Part shown: positions 36,710 through 44,093 of the stretch, piece after piece
Layout: every line of letters begins with the position of its first letter
Position numbering within the stretch: the stretch's first letter is position 1
Virus record (IMG/VR): IMGVR_UViG_3300015202_000019
Coordinates: 1 to 44,133 of that record
Reading direction: 5' to 3' (one strand)
DNA length: 44,133 nucleotides
DNA from: a virus
Notes under the pieces: generated by a model
Database searches by the model: none
Told to the model about the DNA's origin: nothing
What the model saw: only the letters and a program-made list of their open reading frames with translations
Translations under genes and position numbers: made by a program

Positions 36710-39237
36710 CGCTTCGATCCTTCCTGGGACACGCTGAGCGCGGCTTTCCCGAGCGCTCGGTGCCCGAGGCTGGTCATCACTTCGTCGATGACGACTAGGC
36801 GCGGATCGTCGATGTGATAGCGAATGACCGTCTCGCACATGGCCTCGTTGAGGTCGGCCAGGGTAATGGTGCGTGGCCCGTGGTCAACGAAGCTCGCCCG
36901 TACGTACTGCATCGGGCTGTCTTCCCGCGCCTCGCTCGCGTTAGGGCCCGCCTCCGGGAGGTTGTTCGGGCGGAGCGGCCCCGTGACGTCGGCGAGGCTA
37001 CTGCTTTCCGCAGGGGAGGCAGCGGGCACGACCGGGCTGCGCTTCAGCTCCGCAACTTTGACAGGACCCTTCGGCTCGACGGGCGTGATACCGCCGCTTG
37101 GCGCGTTCGCACATGACTGTTCCTTGGTTCGTTGTACGGCCTGCCTCCACGCGTCGCCGTCGACCGGTATGCCGGGGATCGCCCTCTCTCTGCTCAGTCC
37201 CATGCCCTGGCAGATGTCACATTGTATCCAGCCCCAGTGCGCCATGCGCCGCTTGCTGCCCTTGCACTCAGGACACGGCGGCCAGCCGGGGACGATTGCG
37301 GGTGACGCTTCAGCAGAGCGCGGCTCTTCGGGCACCGGAGCCGCGTGCGTCTGCTCGATGCCGCACCGTCGGCACTTCACGAGCATCTCGTTGTCGTTCG
37401 ACTCGCTCGTCCGCCACGCGTGCGTGCACGCGTGCACGCGCCTCCGCTCGTCGCCGACGCCGCGGTCGTAGGCGCTCTGCACGTCATCATCGTCGGGATC
37501 AAGAGGCAGGATCGGGCCACGCCTTCGTTGGTTGGCGAACTGGATCATCGCGTCGAGAGCGCCCTCCACGGCCTTCGCCTCTTCGTCGGTCATGCGCCCG
37601 GGGTCCAGCGCCCAGTCACGATGCTCTCGCATGTGCGAGACCACGTCCTCCAAGGCCTTGTCGGCGATGACGTCGTAACGACGGATCGCCTCTTTCACGT
37701 CGTGCGTGACGCCGGGCGACGCTGCTTCGCTGCGTCGCTCCGCCGCTTGATACGTGGCCTTCGCGGCCTCCTTAGCGGCGGCGACGGTGCCCGCTGCCGT
37801 CGTATCGATGCTCGACGACGACACCTTCTCTCTCGCCAGGCCGCGAAGGCAGGCAACGCACGTCACGCGGTTCAGGTTCACGCTCTTCGACATGCCCGGG
37901 TAGTCGACCCCGCAGCCCGCGACGCCAGGCGCCGGCATGTGGTGCCAGACCGACGGCGCCTCAGCGGTACCCCCGTGAACGTCGTCGCGAAGAGGGTCGA
38001 CAGGCTCGGTGACCGCGCGTGGTAAGCCGCCGCGGTAGCTCTCGACGGCTGAGGCAAGCGCGGTCGATGCATCGTTGTCGTGCATGCCTTCCTCGAAGGC
38101 GGCAACGCACCTGCGGGCGGCGCGCAGCAGGGCATGCTCTCGGGTCCGGTACTCCTCGCCGCGTTCGCCCCCGGGCCGCGCTGCTTCGCTCCGTTGCTTC
38201 GCGCGCCGGCGCTCGACGGAGACCTTCGACCCCCTGGGCTGGTCATCGCTGGTGCGCGGCCCTACTCCGGACGACGCAGTTCGCGCGCTCGCGCCCTCAG
38301 CTCCTGCACCGCCAGCGCGATCGTCGCCGGGTCCCGGTCGCCCGCCTCCAGGCGATTCGCCACCGTCTCCGCGATTTGCGCCTGCGTCTCTTTCGGGTTG
38401 TCCATCACGCTCTCCGTTCTCGTCCCGGACCCTGCGAAACAGGCACGACACCCACCCGACCATCGGGTCGGCGTCGAGCTGAGCGTCCGTCATGGCCGCT
38501 GCGTGGGGCGCCAGGCGTCGCGCGACGGCGCGAGCCAGCGCCATGTCTTCCAGGTAGGGCCCGTGGTCTCCGTGGAGCCTGGGACGCGTGTCGCTTGCAC
38601 AAGGATCCGCCGGAAGGTGCCCGGCGCAGAGTCGGTCGAGACACGCCAGGTTCTCGCGCAACGCCTCCTCGGCTTCCGAGTCGTGAGCGGGAAGCCGACG
38701 CGGCAGCACCGCGGCGGCGAGCTTGCGTAGGTCGTCCAGGAACGCCGCGTGGTGGTCGTTGTCGTCGCTGATGTGCTCCAGCTTCGTCTCCAGGGCTTCG
38801 ATGCGATCACCGCGCTCGAAGGACTCGCGCTCGTAGCGCCGGTAGAGACCCACGACCTCCGCCAGATCGCGGCCGTGCAGCGGGCACGCCTCCTCCTGGC
38901 AGTCGGGGGCGCAGATGCAGGTGGCGCTCTTATCAAGCGTGGCGCGCTCGGTTCGCTCTCGTGCTACCACCGCCTCGGGCGGGTCATCGGGCTCGGCAGC
39001 GTCGATGCCGATGTGATCGAGGATGGCCTGCGTGAGGTCCTCGCCACCGGGCAACGGCGGGGGCGCGGTCCGCTCACGGTCGGCATTCAGCAGTCCCACG
39101 ATGCGCGTGGCAAGGTGCGCCGATTCGACCAGCCCCTCGAACTGGTCGCCCTGGTAGATGGTTCTCCCTAACGTCCGGCCGACGCGGTAGCGGAACATGT
39201 CCTCGGGCTGGACGTTGGAAGTCCGCAGCCCGCTCAC
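36706..39237 (-). CDS. Large modular protein with DnaJ-type zinc motif, 843 aa
   Basis: An 843-residue protein from GTG 39237, chosen because it overlaps the stop of the frame before it (GTGA); the frame stays open further upstream. Order: an N-terminal part (MFRYRVGRTLGRTIYQGDQF), a Cys cluster CICAPDCQEEACPLHG, a coiled part, the module shared with the protein at 40214 (encoded by 38228-38607), a helical middle, a Cys-x2-Cys pair (CVACL), CRRCGIEQTH, and near residue 715 a CPECKGS...CDICQGMG pair like the DnaJ zinc domain. The final 75 residues are an alpha/beta domain. It looks assembled from separate small phage proteins. Function unknown. Confidence 0.55.
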   Translation of the reverse strand: MSGLRTSNVQPEDMFRYRVGRTLGRTIYQGDQFEGLVESAHLATRIVGLLNADRERTAPPPLPGGEDLTQAILDHIGIDAAEPDDPPEAVVARERTERATLDKSATCICAPDCQEEACPLHGRDLAEVVGLYRRYERESFERGDRIEALETKLEHISDDNDHHAAFLDDLRKLAAAVLPRRLPAHDSEAEEALRENLACLDRLCAGHLPADPCASDTRPRLHGDHGPYLEDMALARAVARRLAPHAAAMTDAQLDADPMVGWVSCLFRRVRDENGERDGQPERDAGANRGDGGESPGGGRPGPGDDRAGGAGAEGASARTASSGVGPRTSDDQPRGSKVSVERRRAKQRSEAARPGGERGEEYRTREHALLRAARRCVAAFEEGMHDNDASTALASAVESYRGGLPRAVTEPVDPLRDDVHGGTAEAPSVWHHMPAPGVAGCGVDYPGMSKSVNLNRVTCVACLRGLAREKVSSSSIDTTAAGTVAAAKEAAKATYQAAERRSEAASPGVTHDVKEAIRRYDVIADKALEDVVSHMREHRDWALDPGRMTDEEAKAVEGALDAMIQFANQRRRGPILPLDPDDDDVQSAYDRGVGDERRRVHACTHAWRTSESNDNEMLVKCRRCGIEQTHAAPVPEEPRSAEASPAIVPGWPPCPECKGSKRRMAHWGWIQCDICQGMGLSRERAIPGIPVDGDAWRQAVQRTKEQSCANAPSGGITPVEPKGPVKVAELKRSPVVPAASPAESSSLADVTGPLRPNNLPEAGPNASEAREDSPMQYVRASFVDHGPRTITLADLNEAMCETVIRYHIDDPRLVVIDEVMTSLGHRALGKAALSVSQEGSKR
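38228..38607. repeat. Direct repeat copy A (364 bp identical)
   Basis: 38244-38607 is identical to 40237-40600 (364 bp); similarity continues left to 38228 with three mismatches in 16 bases. It lies in frame in the middle of the 843-aa protein gene. The other copy forms the C-terminal part of the gene at 40214. Both copies keep the same reading frame, so the same peptide block (DPCASDTRPRLHGDHGPYLE... ) is encoded twice, one near 2 kb from the other. Confidence 0.95.
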
Positions 39238-39573
39238 GACGCATCCCCCAGCGCCACGCACATCGCGGCGTTCTCGGCTTCGCTCACCACCGCGGCGATC
39301 GCCTCGTTGGTGTGCCAGGCCGCGCGGGCCGCTTCCGTGGCTGCAGCAAAAGCCGCAGCCGCATGCGCGACCCCGCACCCATTGTGGCGAGCCATCTCCT
39401 GAGCGCCGCCCAGCCCATCGTTGGTGCAGCATGCAAGGGTTGAGTGTCTCCACGGCTCGGAGGTCGTCGACCTCGTCCGTCGGCAAGCCCATACCTTCCC
39501 ACGTGCACCCGCACATCTCGTCCCCCGGGCGCGTTGCCTTTGCGATCAGCCCGTCTTTCTTCTCGTCCGTCAT
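39234..39573 (-). pseudogene. Frameshifted early gene, about 113 aa
   Basis: ATG 39573 is fixed by an ATGA overlap with the methyltransferase gene. The frame reads MTDEKKDGLIAKATRPGDEM then CGCTWEGMGLPTDEV as a credible protein until about 39410. Beyond that, credible sequence (GAQEMARHNGCGVAHAAAAF, ending ...CVALGDAS) lies in another frame that ends at 39234 with a GTGA overlap to the next gene. Total length is 3n+1, so one base too many or a +1 frameshift would join them. The left-hand frame could alone be a 53-residue gene from ATG 39395 (39234-39395). Without a shift, the first frame runs straight into the 843-aa gene. Confidence 0.5.
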
Positions 39574-40217
39574 GCTGCTCTCCGGCTGGTCAGAATGTGA
39601 GCTCGCGCCTGAAGGCCGAGCCACTCGGCGTAGGCAGGTGGGATCGCCTGCGAGAGCTTCGGGAGAGACATCCAATCGATCCCCATGGCCGCGCGCTGCG
39701 TCGCCACGGGGATGCGGTAGACGCCGACCTCCACCGTCTTTCGCTTGTTCGTGCGGTTCGTGGCCGGCGGGAATCGAGGAGTCCAGACCGAGTGATCGCA
39801 GGCCATCTCGGGCAGCGGGAAGCTCGTCTCAAAGCCGCGGTGGCGCTGGACGTCGAGCCCGAACATCGAGCCGCAGAGCCGACGCGGGCTCTCGAGGGGC
39901 GCCCCCTCCACGTTCTCGATGATGTACGGCACGCCGGCTAGCCGGAGCATCTCGCGCACGGCGGGAATCAGGTTGGCCTTCGGCGCCACGTGTCCGGGGC
40001 GACGCTTGTACGCCGTGAACCCTTGGCACGGGGGAGACGCCCAGATCAGGTCGAACGTGCGCAGGTACGCCAGGGGCGCGGCCAAGGCGTCGCCTCGCGT
40101 GAACCGGTACGGATACTCGGGCTGGTCTTCGCAGTCGACGCCCTGAGTCTCAAACCCGGCCCGCGTGAGACCGCGCGATGCCCCGCCGGCGCAACAGAAG
40201 AGGTCGAGCGCCTTCAC
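39570..40217 (-). CDS. DNA cytosine-5 methyltransferase, 215 aa
   Basis: A 215-residue C5-cytosine DNA methyltransferase that transfers a methyl group from S-adenosylmethionine to cytosine. Motif I DLFCCAGGASRGL (5-17), motif IV SPPCQGF (61-67) with catalytic Cys64, motif VI ENV (101-103), motif VIII-like QRHR (124-127), and the C-terminal 'QAIPPAYAEWLGLQ' (motif X). The region between motif VIII and the end is only about 45 residues, much shorter than in M.HhaI (327 aa in all), so the target recognition domain is minimal, as in other phage orphan enzymes. No restriction enzyme gene is adjacent. Probably protects phage DNA. Start GTG 40217 (GTGA). Confidence 0.9.
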   Translation of the reverse strand: MKALDLFCCAGGASRGLTRAGFETQGVDCEDQPEYPYRFTRGDALAAPLAYLRTFDLIWASPPCQGFTAYKRRPGHVAPKANLIPAVREMLRLAGVPYIIENVEGAPLESPRRLCGSMFGLDVQRHRGFETSFPLPEMACDHSVWTPRFPPATNRTNKRKTVEVGVYRIPVATQRAAMGIDWMSLPKLSQAIPPAYAEWLGLQARAHILTSRRAA

Positions 40218-41119
40218 TTTGACCCCTTGGGCTGCGCATCGCTGGTGCGCGGCCCTACTCCGGACGACGCAGTTCGCGCGCTCGCGCCCTCAGCTCCTGC
40301 ACCGCCAGCGCGATCGTCGCCGGGTCCCGGTCGCCCGCCTCCAGGCGATTCGCCACCGTCTCCGCGATTTGCGCCTGCGTCTCTTTCGGGTTGTCCATCA
40401 CGCTCTCCGTTCTCGTCCCGGACCCTGCGAAACAGGCACGACACCCACCCGACCATCGGGTCGGCGTCGAGCTGAGCGTCCGTCATGGCCGCTGCGTGGG
40501 GCGCCAGGCGTCGCGCGACGGCGCGAGCCAGCGCCATGTCTTCCAGGTAGGGCCCGTGGTCTCCGTGGAGCCTGGGACGCGTGTCGCTTGCACAAGGATC
40601 AGTCCGCAGCGCGTCGAGTGCACCGCGCTGCGCCGCCTGGAGACTACGCCACCACGGAAAGCGGCGGTCGGCGTCGGCCATGTGCGGCGCCTCGCGAGCG
40701 GTCCAGTTGAGCACCTCGCTCACGACCATCATGAGGTTCGACGGAGCGTCAGGGGCGAGCGACTTATCAAGCGTTTCCGCCCGCAGTGCCTGGTACTCGA
40801 CCTGGAGTGCATCGTACGCCGCGATACGCTCGGCGAGCTGCGTCCGCACCTCGTCGCGCTCCTTCCGTAGGACCCGTTTGTCGTCGACGTGCAGGGCGAT
40901 GTGGCGGTCGTACTGATCGCACACCGTCTGGTACTTCACACGCCAGTCCTCGCTTGGCGGCGTCTTCGTCCAGGCGATCCCGTCCTTCGTCTCGTGGCCG
41001 CCGGCATGGCCGTGGCGCAGTTCGCACACGAACCGGCCACCGTCGCCGATCGTCTCCAGGCACGGGCCGGGCGGGACTGAACCGGAGCCCAGCCCTTGTT
41101 CTTTGCCTGTAGCGCTCAT
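40214..41119 (-). CDS. Cys/His plus coiled-coil protein sharing a repeat module, 301 aa
   Basis: A 301-residue protein from ATG 41119 (ATGA). N-terminus has CLETIGDGGRFVCELRHGHA with 'GHAGGHE', like the protein at 31391; then a coiled coil (about 60-115) and a helical part. The last 125 residues are encoded by the direct repeat (copy B) and end in a Gly/Pro/Ala-rich tail (GGESPGGGRPGPGDDRAGGA) which is probably disordered. Its TGA overlaps the methyltransferase start. Function unknown. Confidence 0.6.
   Translation of the reverse strand: MSATGKEQGLGSGSVPPGPCLETIGDGGRFVCELRHGHAGGHETKDGIAWTKTPPSEDWRVKYQTVCDQYDRHIALHVDDKRVLRKERDEVRTQLAERIAAYDALQVEYQALRAETLDKSLAPDAPSNLMMVVSEVLNWTAREAPHMADADRRFPWWRSLQAAQRGALDALRTDPCASDTRPRLHGDHGPYLEDMALARAVARRLAPHAAAMTDAQLDADPMVGWVSCLFRRVRDENGERDGQPERDAGANRGDGGESPGGGRPGPGDDRAGGAGAEGASARTASSGVGPRTSDAQPKGSK
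40221..40600. repeat. Direct repeat copy B (364 bp identical)
   Basis: 40237-40600 equals 38244-38607 exactly; offset 1993 bp. It encodes the C-terminal part of the 301-aa protein. Three mismatches lie in the 16 bases to the left. The right border (at aaggatc) is sharp, where both genes switch to unrelated sequence, as after a non-homologous duplication or gene conversion. Confidence 0.95.
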
Positions 41120-41838
41120 TCGGCCGCGTCCTCGGTCGTAGCGACCTTCGCCGCAGCCGCGCGGGCCGCCTTATCGGCGGCGTCCGCCGCGTCGAGCGTC
41201 GCCGCGACGTCGTCCCACCAGCCCATCGAGCGCTTGCCCGGGTCGCGAAGCGGCATCATCAGGGCAAAGAACTCCGGGCATGCGGCCGAGCAGAGGAGCT
41301 GCGGATCGAGAGCCGTCTTTCCCATCGCGTAGAGCTTCACGCCGGGCATTCGCGCGCGGCCTTTGGCGAGGATCGCGACGGACTTGAGGGCGGCCCCGAG
41401 GATGTGGATGTTGATCGCCGCGCGCTCGTGCACACGGGTCGACTTGCCCTTCGGTACCACGGTCTGAATCGGTGGCGGCGAGAAGCCGTCCAGCGTGCGA
41501 AGCGAGAGCCCCGTGTGGGTCGCGTCGAAACGCAGCGTCTTCTCGCTCATCTCGACGACGACGGGGGGCTCGCGGAGCGCTCCTTTCGGGAGCACCGCGA
41601 CCAGGTTCGGAAGGTCGTCGAGGCGCACACCGGCGAGCCCCTGAGACCCGACCGTGGCGCCATCGAGACGGCAGACCGCAAGCCAGTTCCCGTCCGTCGC
41701 GAACGCGTGCACGCGGTCACCGGAGAGCGCGCGGAGCCACACACTGTTGAGGTGCGGACGCATGCCGTCGCGGGACGCAGCCGTCGCGACGGCCCTCAGG
41801 GCGTTGACCAGCACGCGAGCGGGGACGGTGATCTTCAT
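41116..41838 (-). CDS. DnaN-like sliding clamp, two-domain length, 240 aa
   Basis: A 240-residue protein with the features of bacterial beta clamps: start MKITVPARVLVNALRAV, 'HAFATDGNWLAVCRLDG' (cf. beta 'ATDG..LA'), and the C-terminal 'EFFALMMPLRDPG' (193-198), corresponding to the 'MPMR' end of DnaN. It is about two thirds of the usual 366 residues, so it has perhaps two of three domains. A 40-residue Ala/Asp tail follows. A clamp would hold polymerase on DNA; no polymerase gene is in the genome. ATG 41838 has AAGGA 8 bases upstream; ATG 41913 is an alternative (265 aa). Confidence 0.75.
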   Translation of the reverse strand: MKITVPARVLVNALRAVATAASRDGMRPHLNSVWLRALSGDRVHAFATDGNWLAVCRLDGATVGSQGLAGVRLDDLPNLVAVLPKGALREPPVVVEMSEKTLRFDATHTGLSLRTLDGFSPPPIQTVVPKGKSTRVHERAAINIHILGAALKSVAILAKGRARMPGVKLYAMGKTALDPQLLCSAACPEFFALMMPLRDPGKRSMGWWDDVAATLDAADAADKAARAAAAKVATTEDAAE

Positions 41839-41909
41839 GGCGTCATCCTTCAAAGTGTTCAGAATCGTTTGTGAAGTTCGCTGGTCCTTGGAAGTGCGTT
41901 GCTCGCCCG

Positions 41910-42060
41910 TCATGCGGCAGCCCTCGTGAGCCAGCGGCGCGCGCGAGCGCCGAATGGCGGCTTTCTTGTCGGTGCAGTTCGTCGTTTGCCGACGCGTCCC
42001 GCCGCCGGGCTTGGGGACCCAGGCTAACCAGATTCCGTCTCGCTTAAAGAGTCGTGCCAT
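41910..42060 (-). pseudogene. Truncated, frameshifted integrase N-terminus
   Basis: ATG 42060 opens MARLFKRDGIWLAWVPKPGG, then TRRQTTNCTDKKAA: this is the N-terminal three-stranded arm-type domain of phage tyrosine integrases ('W.....GG.R...T.C.DKKAA'). After that, family-like sequence (GARARRWLTRAAA) resumes in another frame and stops at 41910, overlapping ATG 41913 (ATGA). The length is 3n+1, so one base is extra. The core-binding and catalytic domains (R...H-x-x-R...Y) are absent. The remnant follows the excisionase-like gene. Confidence 0.6.
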
Positions 42061-42224
42061 TCGCGGTTCCTCTTGATCCAGTTTTCGAGATCGATGCGCT
42101 GCACCCGCCAGCCGCTGCCAACCTTGATCGGGCGTAGCTGCGGCAGCAGACGATAGGCGGTCGCGCGAGATACGCCGAGCTCGGCCGCCACCTCGTTCGG
42201 CGTGAGCATACGAGAGGAGGTCAC
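42024..42224 (-). CDS. Excisionase-like MerR/HTH_17 protein, 66 aa
   Basis: A 66-residue protein from GTG 42224 (GTGA overlap). 'MLTPNEVAAELGVSRATAYR' is a clear helix-turn-helix, followed by 'LLPQLRPIKVGSGWRVQRID' and 'LENWIKRNR', the wing and last helix of the HTH_17/excisionase type. Such proteins bend DNA at attachment sites or regulate. Its end overlaps the integrase remnant by 37 nt, which supports a former xis-int pair. Confidence 0.8.
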   Translation of the reverse strand: MTSSRMLTPNEVAAELGVSRATAYRLLPQLRPIKVGSGWRVQRIDLENWIKRNREWHDSLSETESG

Positions 42225-43024
42225 GCGTCCTCTTCGTCGTCGTCGGCCTGCATCCACGAGGGGACGGCCCACACCACCGGCGACTGCGCGCGGCCCGGCC
42301 ACTGGTTCGACTCGCGGTACGTGCGGAGCTTCTCGATGTGCAGAGACACCATGCGGTCGCCGAGGTCAAGCAGGTCCGCCGATGGCTCGAGAACCACCAC
42401 CTCGTAAGGCGCCCTGGTCTCCACGCAGAGAAGAAATGCGCCGTTCGACACGTCGATACCATGCGCCCGACACGCGCGACGATAGAGCGCGAGCTGGCCG
42501 TGATAGCCCATCTTGAAGCACTGTCGCATCAGGGTTTCGAGCGCCGTCGTGCTCGTCGTCTTGAGATCACCGAAGCGCTTGTGCGCGTCCTGGATGATGT
42601 CGACGCCCGACGTGGAGAACGCCAGTCCGCCCTCGTCCCACGTGAGCGGCACCTCGAAGCGGGCGCCCTCGAGGAAGTCGCGCGCGACCGGGTCTGACTT
42701 CACGGCCTCGGCGATGACCTCGCCGGCAGACCACTCCTTCGCCGTCAGGATCTCCGCGTCGGCATTCGCGAGCGCGAACTCCTTCCACGCGTTGCCCTGG
42801 CGCGTCCCATCGTAGCGAACGAGCTCCTTGGCGCCGGGCCGGCCGCCGAGCACCAGGAAGTGCACGAGCGTGCCGAGCACCATCGCGGGAGTCGGTTCGA
42901 AGGGTGTGTTGACGGCGTGGAGATACTGCCGGCCCGAGTCGTCGATCTTCTTCACCTGCGACCAGTGGAAGGTGCCGTCCTCGTCACACGTGCGGAACGC
43001 CTCGATGCTTACCGCTGCGCTCAT
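42221..43024 (-). CDS. RecE/Cas4-type PD-(D/E)XK exonuclease, 267 aa
   Basis: A 267-residue nuclease of the DUF3799/PDDEXK group (RecE C-terminal and Cas4-like). Visible: GTLVHFLVL with His55, Glu124 in FEVPLTW, Asp142 in SGVDII, D-L-K (153-155) in FGDLKTTS, and Gln177 in KMGYHGQLALYR. This set (H, E, D, D/E-x-K, Y-x2-Q) is the active centre for Mg2+-dependent 5'-3' digestion of duplex DNA. With the adjacent SSB/annealing-like protein it would form a recombination pair. Start ATG 43024; two bases from the preceding stop. Acidic C-terminal tail. Confidence 0.85.
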   Translation of the reverse strand: MSAAVSIEAFRTCDEDGTFHWSQVKKIDDSGRQYLHAVNTPFEPTPAMVLGTLVHFLVLGGRPGAKELVRYDGTRQGNAWKEFALANADAEILTAKEWSAGEVIAEAVKSDPVARDFLEGARFEVPLTWDEGGLAFSTSGVDIIQDAHKRFGDLKTTSTTALETLMRQCFKMGYHGQLALYRRACRAHGIDVSNGAFLLCVETRAPYEVVVLEPSADLLDLGDRMVSLHIEKLRTYRESNQWPGRAQSPVVWAVPSWMQADDDEEDA

Positions 43025-43026
43025 GG

Positions 43027-43467
43027 TCAGTCCTCTCCAGGCTCGCGCTGCGCGGCCTCTTGCTCAGCCCTCATGTCCTCATCTACCGGCTGACCAGCGC
43101 CCATCTCGTCCACCGGTGCGGTCGCCTTCATCGGGCGCACGCGAATGCCGGTGACGGGCTTCCCTCCCTTGCTGCGGACCTGCGTCTGAAACAGCGTGAC
43201 GCGCAAGCCGATCCACCTATCGGTGTCCTCGCTCCCCGCCATTGCCGAGAAGCTCTCCGCGTTCGTCGCGTTTGTAACAAGAGGCTTCTGCGCGCCTCGA
43301 AAGTAGACAAAGGGCCGATGCTCGCCGCGCGGCTTCTCTTTGCTCTGCACCAATCCGCGCTCGACCTTTACGATCTCGAGAACAAAATCCTTAGGCTTCC
43401 CGTCTTTGCCAACGAGGTCCCACGCCCCAAGGGTTTCCCTGTCGGTGAAACTACGCCAGTGCGGCAC
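43027..43467 (-). CDS. SSB/annealing-like protein, 146 aa
   Basis: A 146-residue protein starting 'MPHWRSFTDRETLGAWDLVG' with 'KDFVLEIVKVERG', 'KPLVTNATNAESFSAMAG' and 'RWIGLRVTLFQTQV'. This pattern belongs to a widespread phage protein group next to exonucleases, and looks like an OB-type beta barrel with an acidic tail (EPGED), the layout of single-strand binding proteins. I infer ssDNA binding or annealing, as partner of the exonuclease. GTG start 43467; overlaps the HNH gene end by 17 nt. Confidence 0.6.
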   Translation of the reverse strand: MPHWRSFTDRETLGAWDLVGKDGKPKDFVLEIVKVERGLVQSKEKPRGEHRPFVYFRGAQKPLVTNATNAESFSAMAGSEDTDRWIGLRVTLFQTQVRSKGGKPVTGIRVRPMKATAPVDEMGAGQPVDEDMRAEQEAAQREPGED

Positions 43468-43891
43468 TTGATTTCCTCTCCCGCTGTTGCCGAGCCGAAG
43501 CCGCGACCTGGCATGTCCTACAGAACCGGCGCCCCTTGCGGGGGCCAGTCGCGCTACGGCGGGTATTCAGATCGTCGAACGGGTGTCCCTGCCTACAGTG
43601 CGTGATCGCCCTTGCGCGCTCCGCTGCGCGAAGACCACCCGTGCCGCGCCGAACGTTCTCAGCGTGAGAGACCGGCTCTAGGTGAGCAGGGTTCACGCAC
43701 GCACGATTGCGACACAAGTGGTCCAGGTCGTGACGTTCCGGCGGCTCACCGACCAGGAGCGCGTACGCGATACGATGCGCATACATGGACCGGTTCTGAA
43801 CACTGAACTTGCCGTAACCGTTCGCGTCCAGGCAGGCGGCCCACAACCAGCACTCCGACGTCTTGTTCACCTTCGACCAAAATCGATCCAT
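43451..43891 (-). CDS. HNH endonuclease, 146 aa
   Basis: A 146-residue HNH nuclease: 'CWLWAACLDANGYGKF', His39 in AHRIAY, the core HDLDHLCRNRACVNPAHLE (Asp57-His58, Asn67, His70) with zinc cysteines (Cys60, Cys65), then 'CRQGHPFDDLNT' and 'CRTCQVAASARQQRER'. It cuts DNA with a betabetaalpha-metal core; free-standing phage versions of this type are often homing enzymes. Start ATG 43891 lies well inside the gene upstream (146-nt overlap), which suggests late insertion. Confidence 0.88.
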   Translation of the reverse strand: MDRFWSKVNKTSECWLWAACLDANGYGKFSVQNRSMYAHRIAYALLVGEPPERHDLDHLCRNRACVNPAHLEPVSHAENVRRGTGGLRAAERARAITHCRQGHPFDDLNTRRSATGPRKGRRFCRTCQVAASARQQRERKSSAALA

Positions 43892-44093
43892 CGCTCGCCC
43901 TCATCCTCCGCAAGGTTGCGTCCGACTTCGCCACAAGGTCCGCGTCGCTCTCGTACCCGAGCGTCTGCGCGAAGGTCTCCCGCTTGGCCTGCTCAAGCGC
44001 ACGCTCAAGCATGAGCCGCGCCTCCTTCAGCGACCGGTAATCGTTCCGGTACAGGATCAGAACTACGGCCTCGACCGTCTCGACGGGGATCAC
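43746..44093 (-). CDS. Small helical protein, end overlapped by HNH gene, 115 aa
   Basis: Start GTG 44093 (GTGA overlap with the gene at 96-287 across the contig join). The first 65 residues look real: 'SLKEARLMLERALEQAKRET' helix, 'LGYESDADLVAKSDATLRRM'. From there on the frame overlaps the HNH gene in another frame and may be an unnatural tail. A coiled coil near residues 22-42 is likely. No family. The original stop was probably lost when the HNH gene arrived. Confidence 0.5.
   Translation of the reverse strand: MIPVETVEAVVLILYRNDYRSLKEARLMLERALEQAKRETFAQTLGYESDADLVAKSDATLRRMRASDGSILVEGEQDVGVLVVGRLPGRERLRQVQCSEPVHVCASYRVRAPGR

Noticed and set aside
41839-42462. Single long leftward frame joining clamp, integrase remnant and part of the exonuclease strand (41116-42462)
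   Set aside because: The upstream part lies over the HTH and exonuclease genes in another frame; the clamp has its own ribosome site and family-like start.
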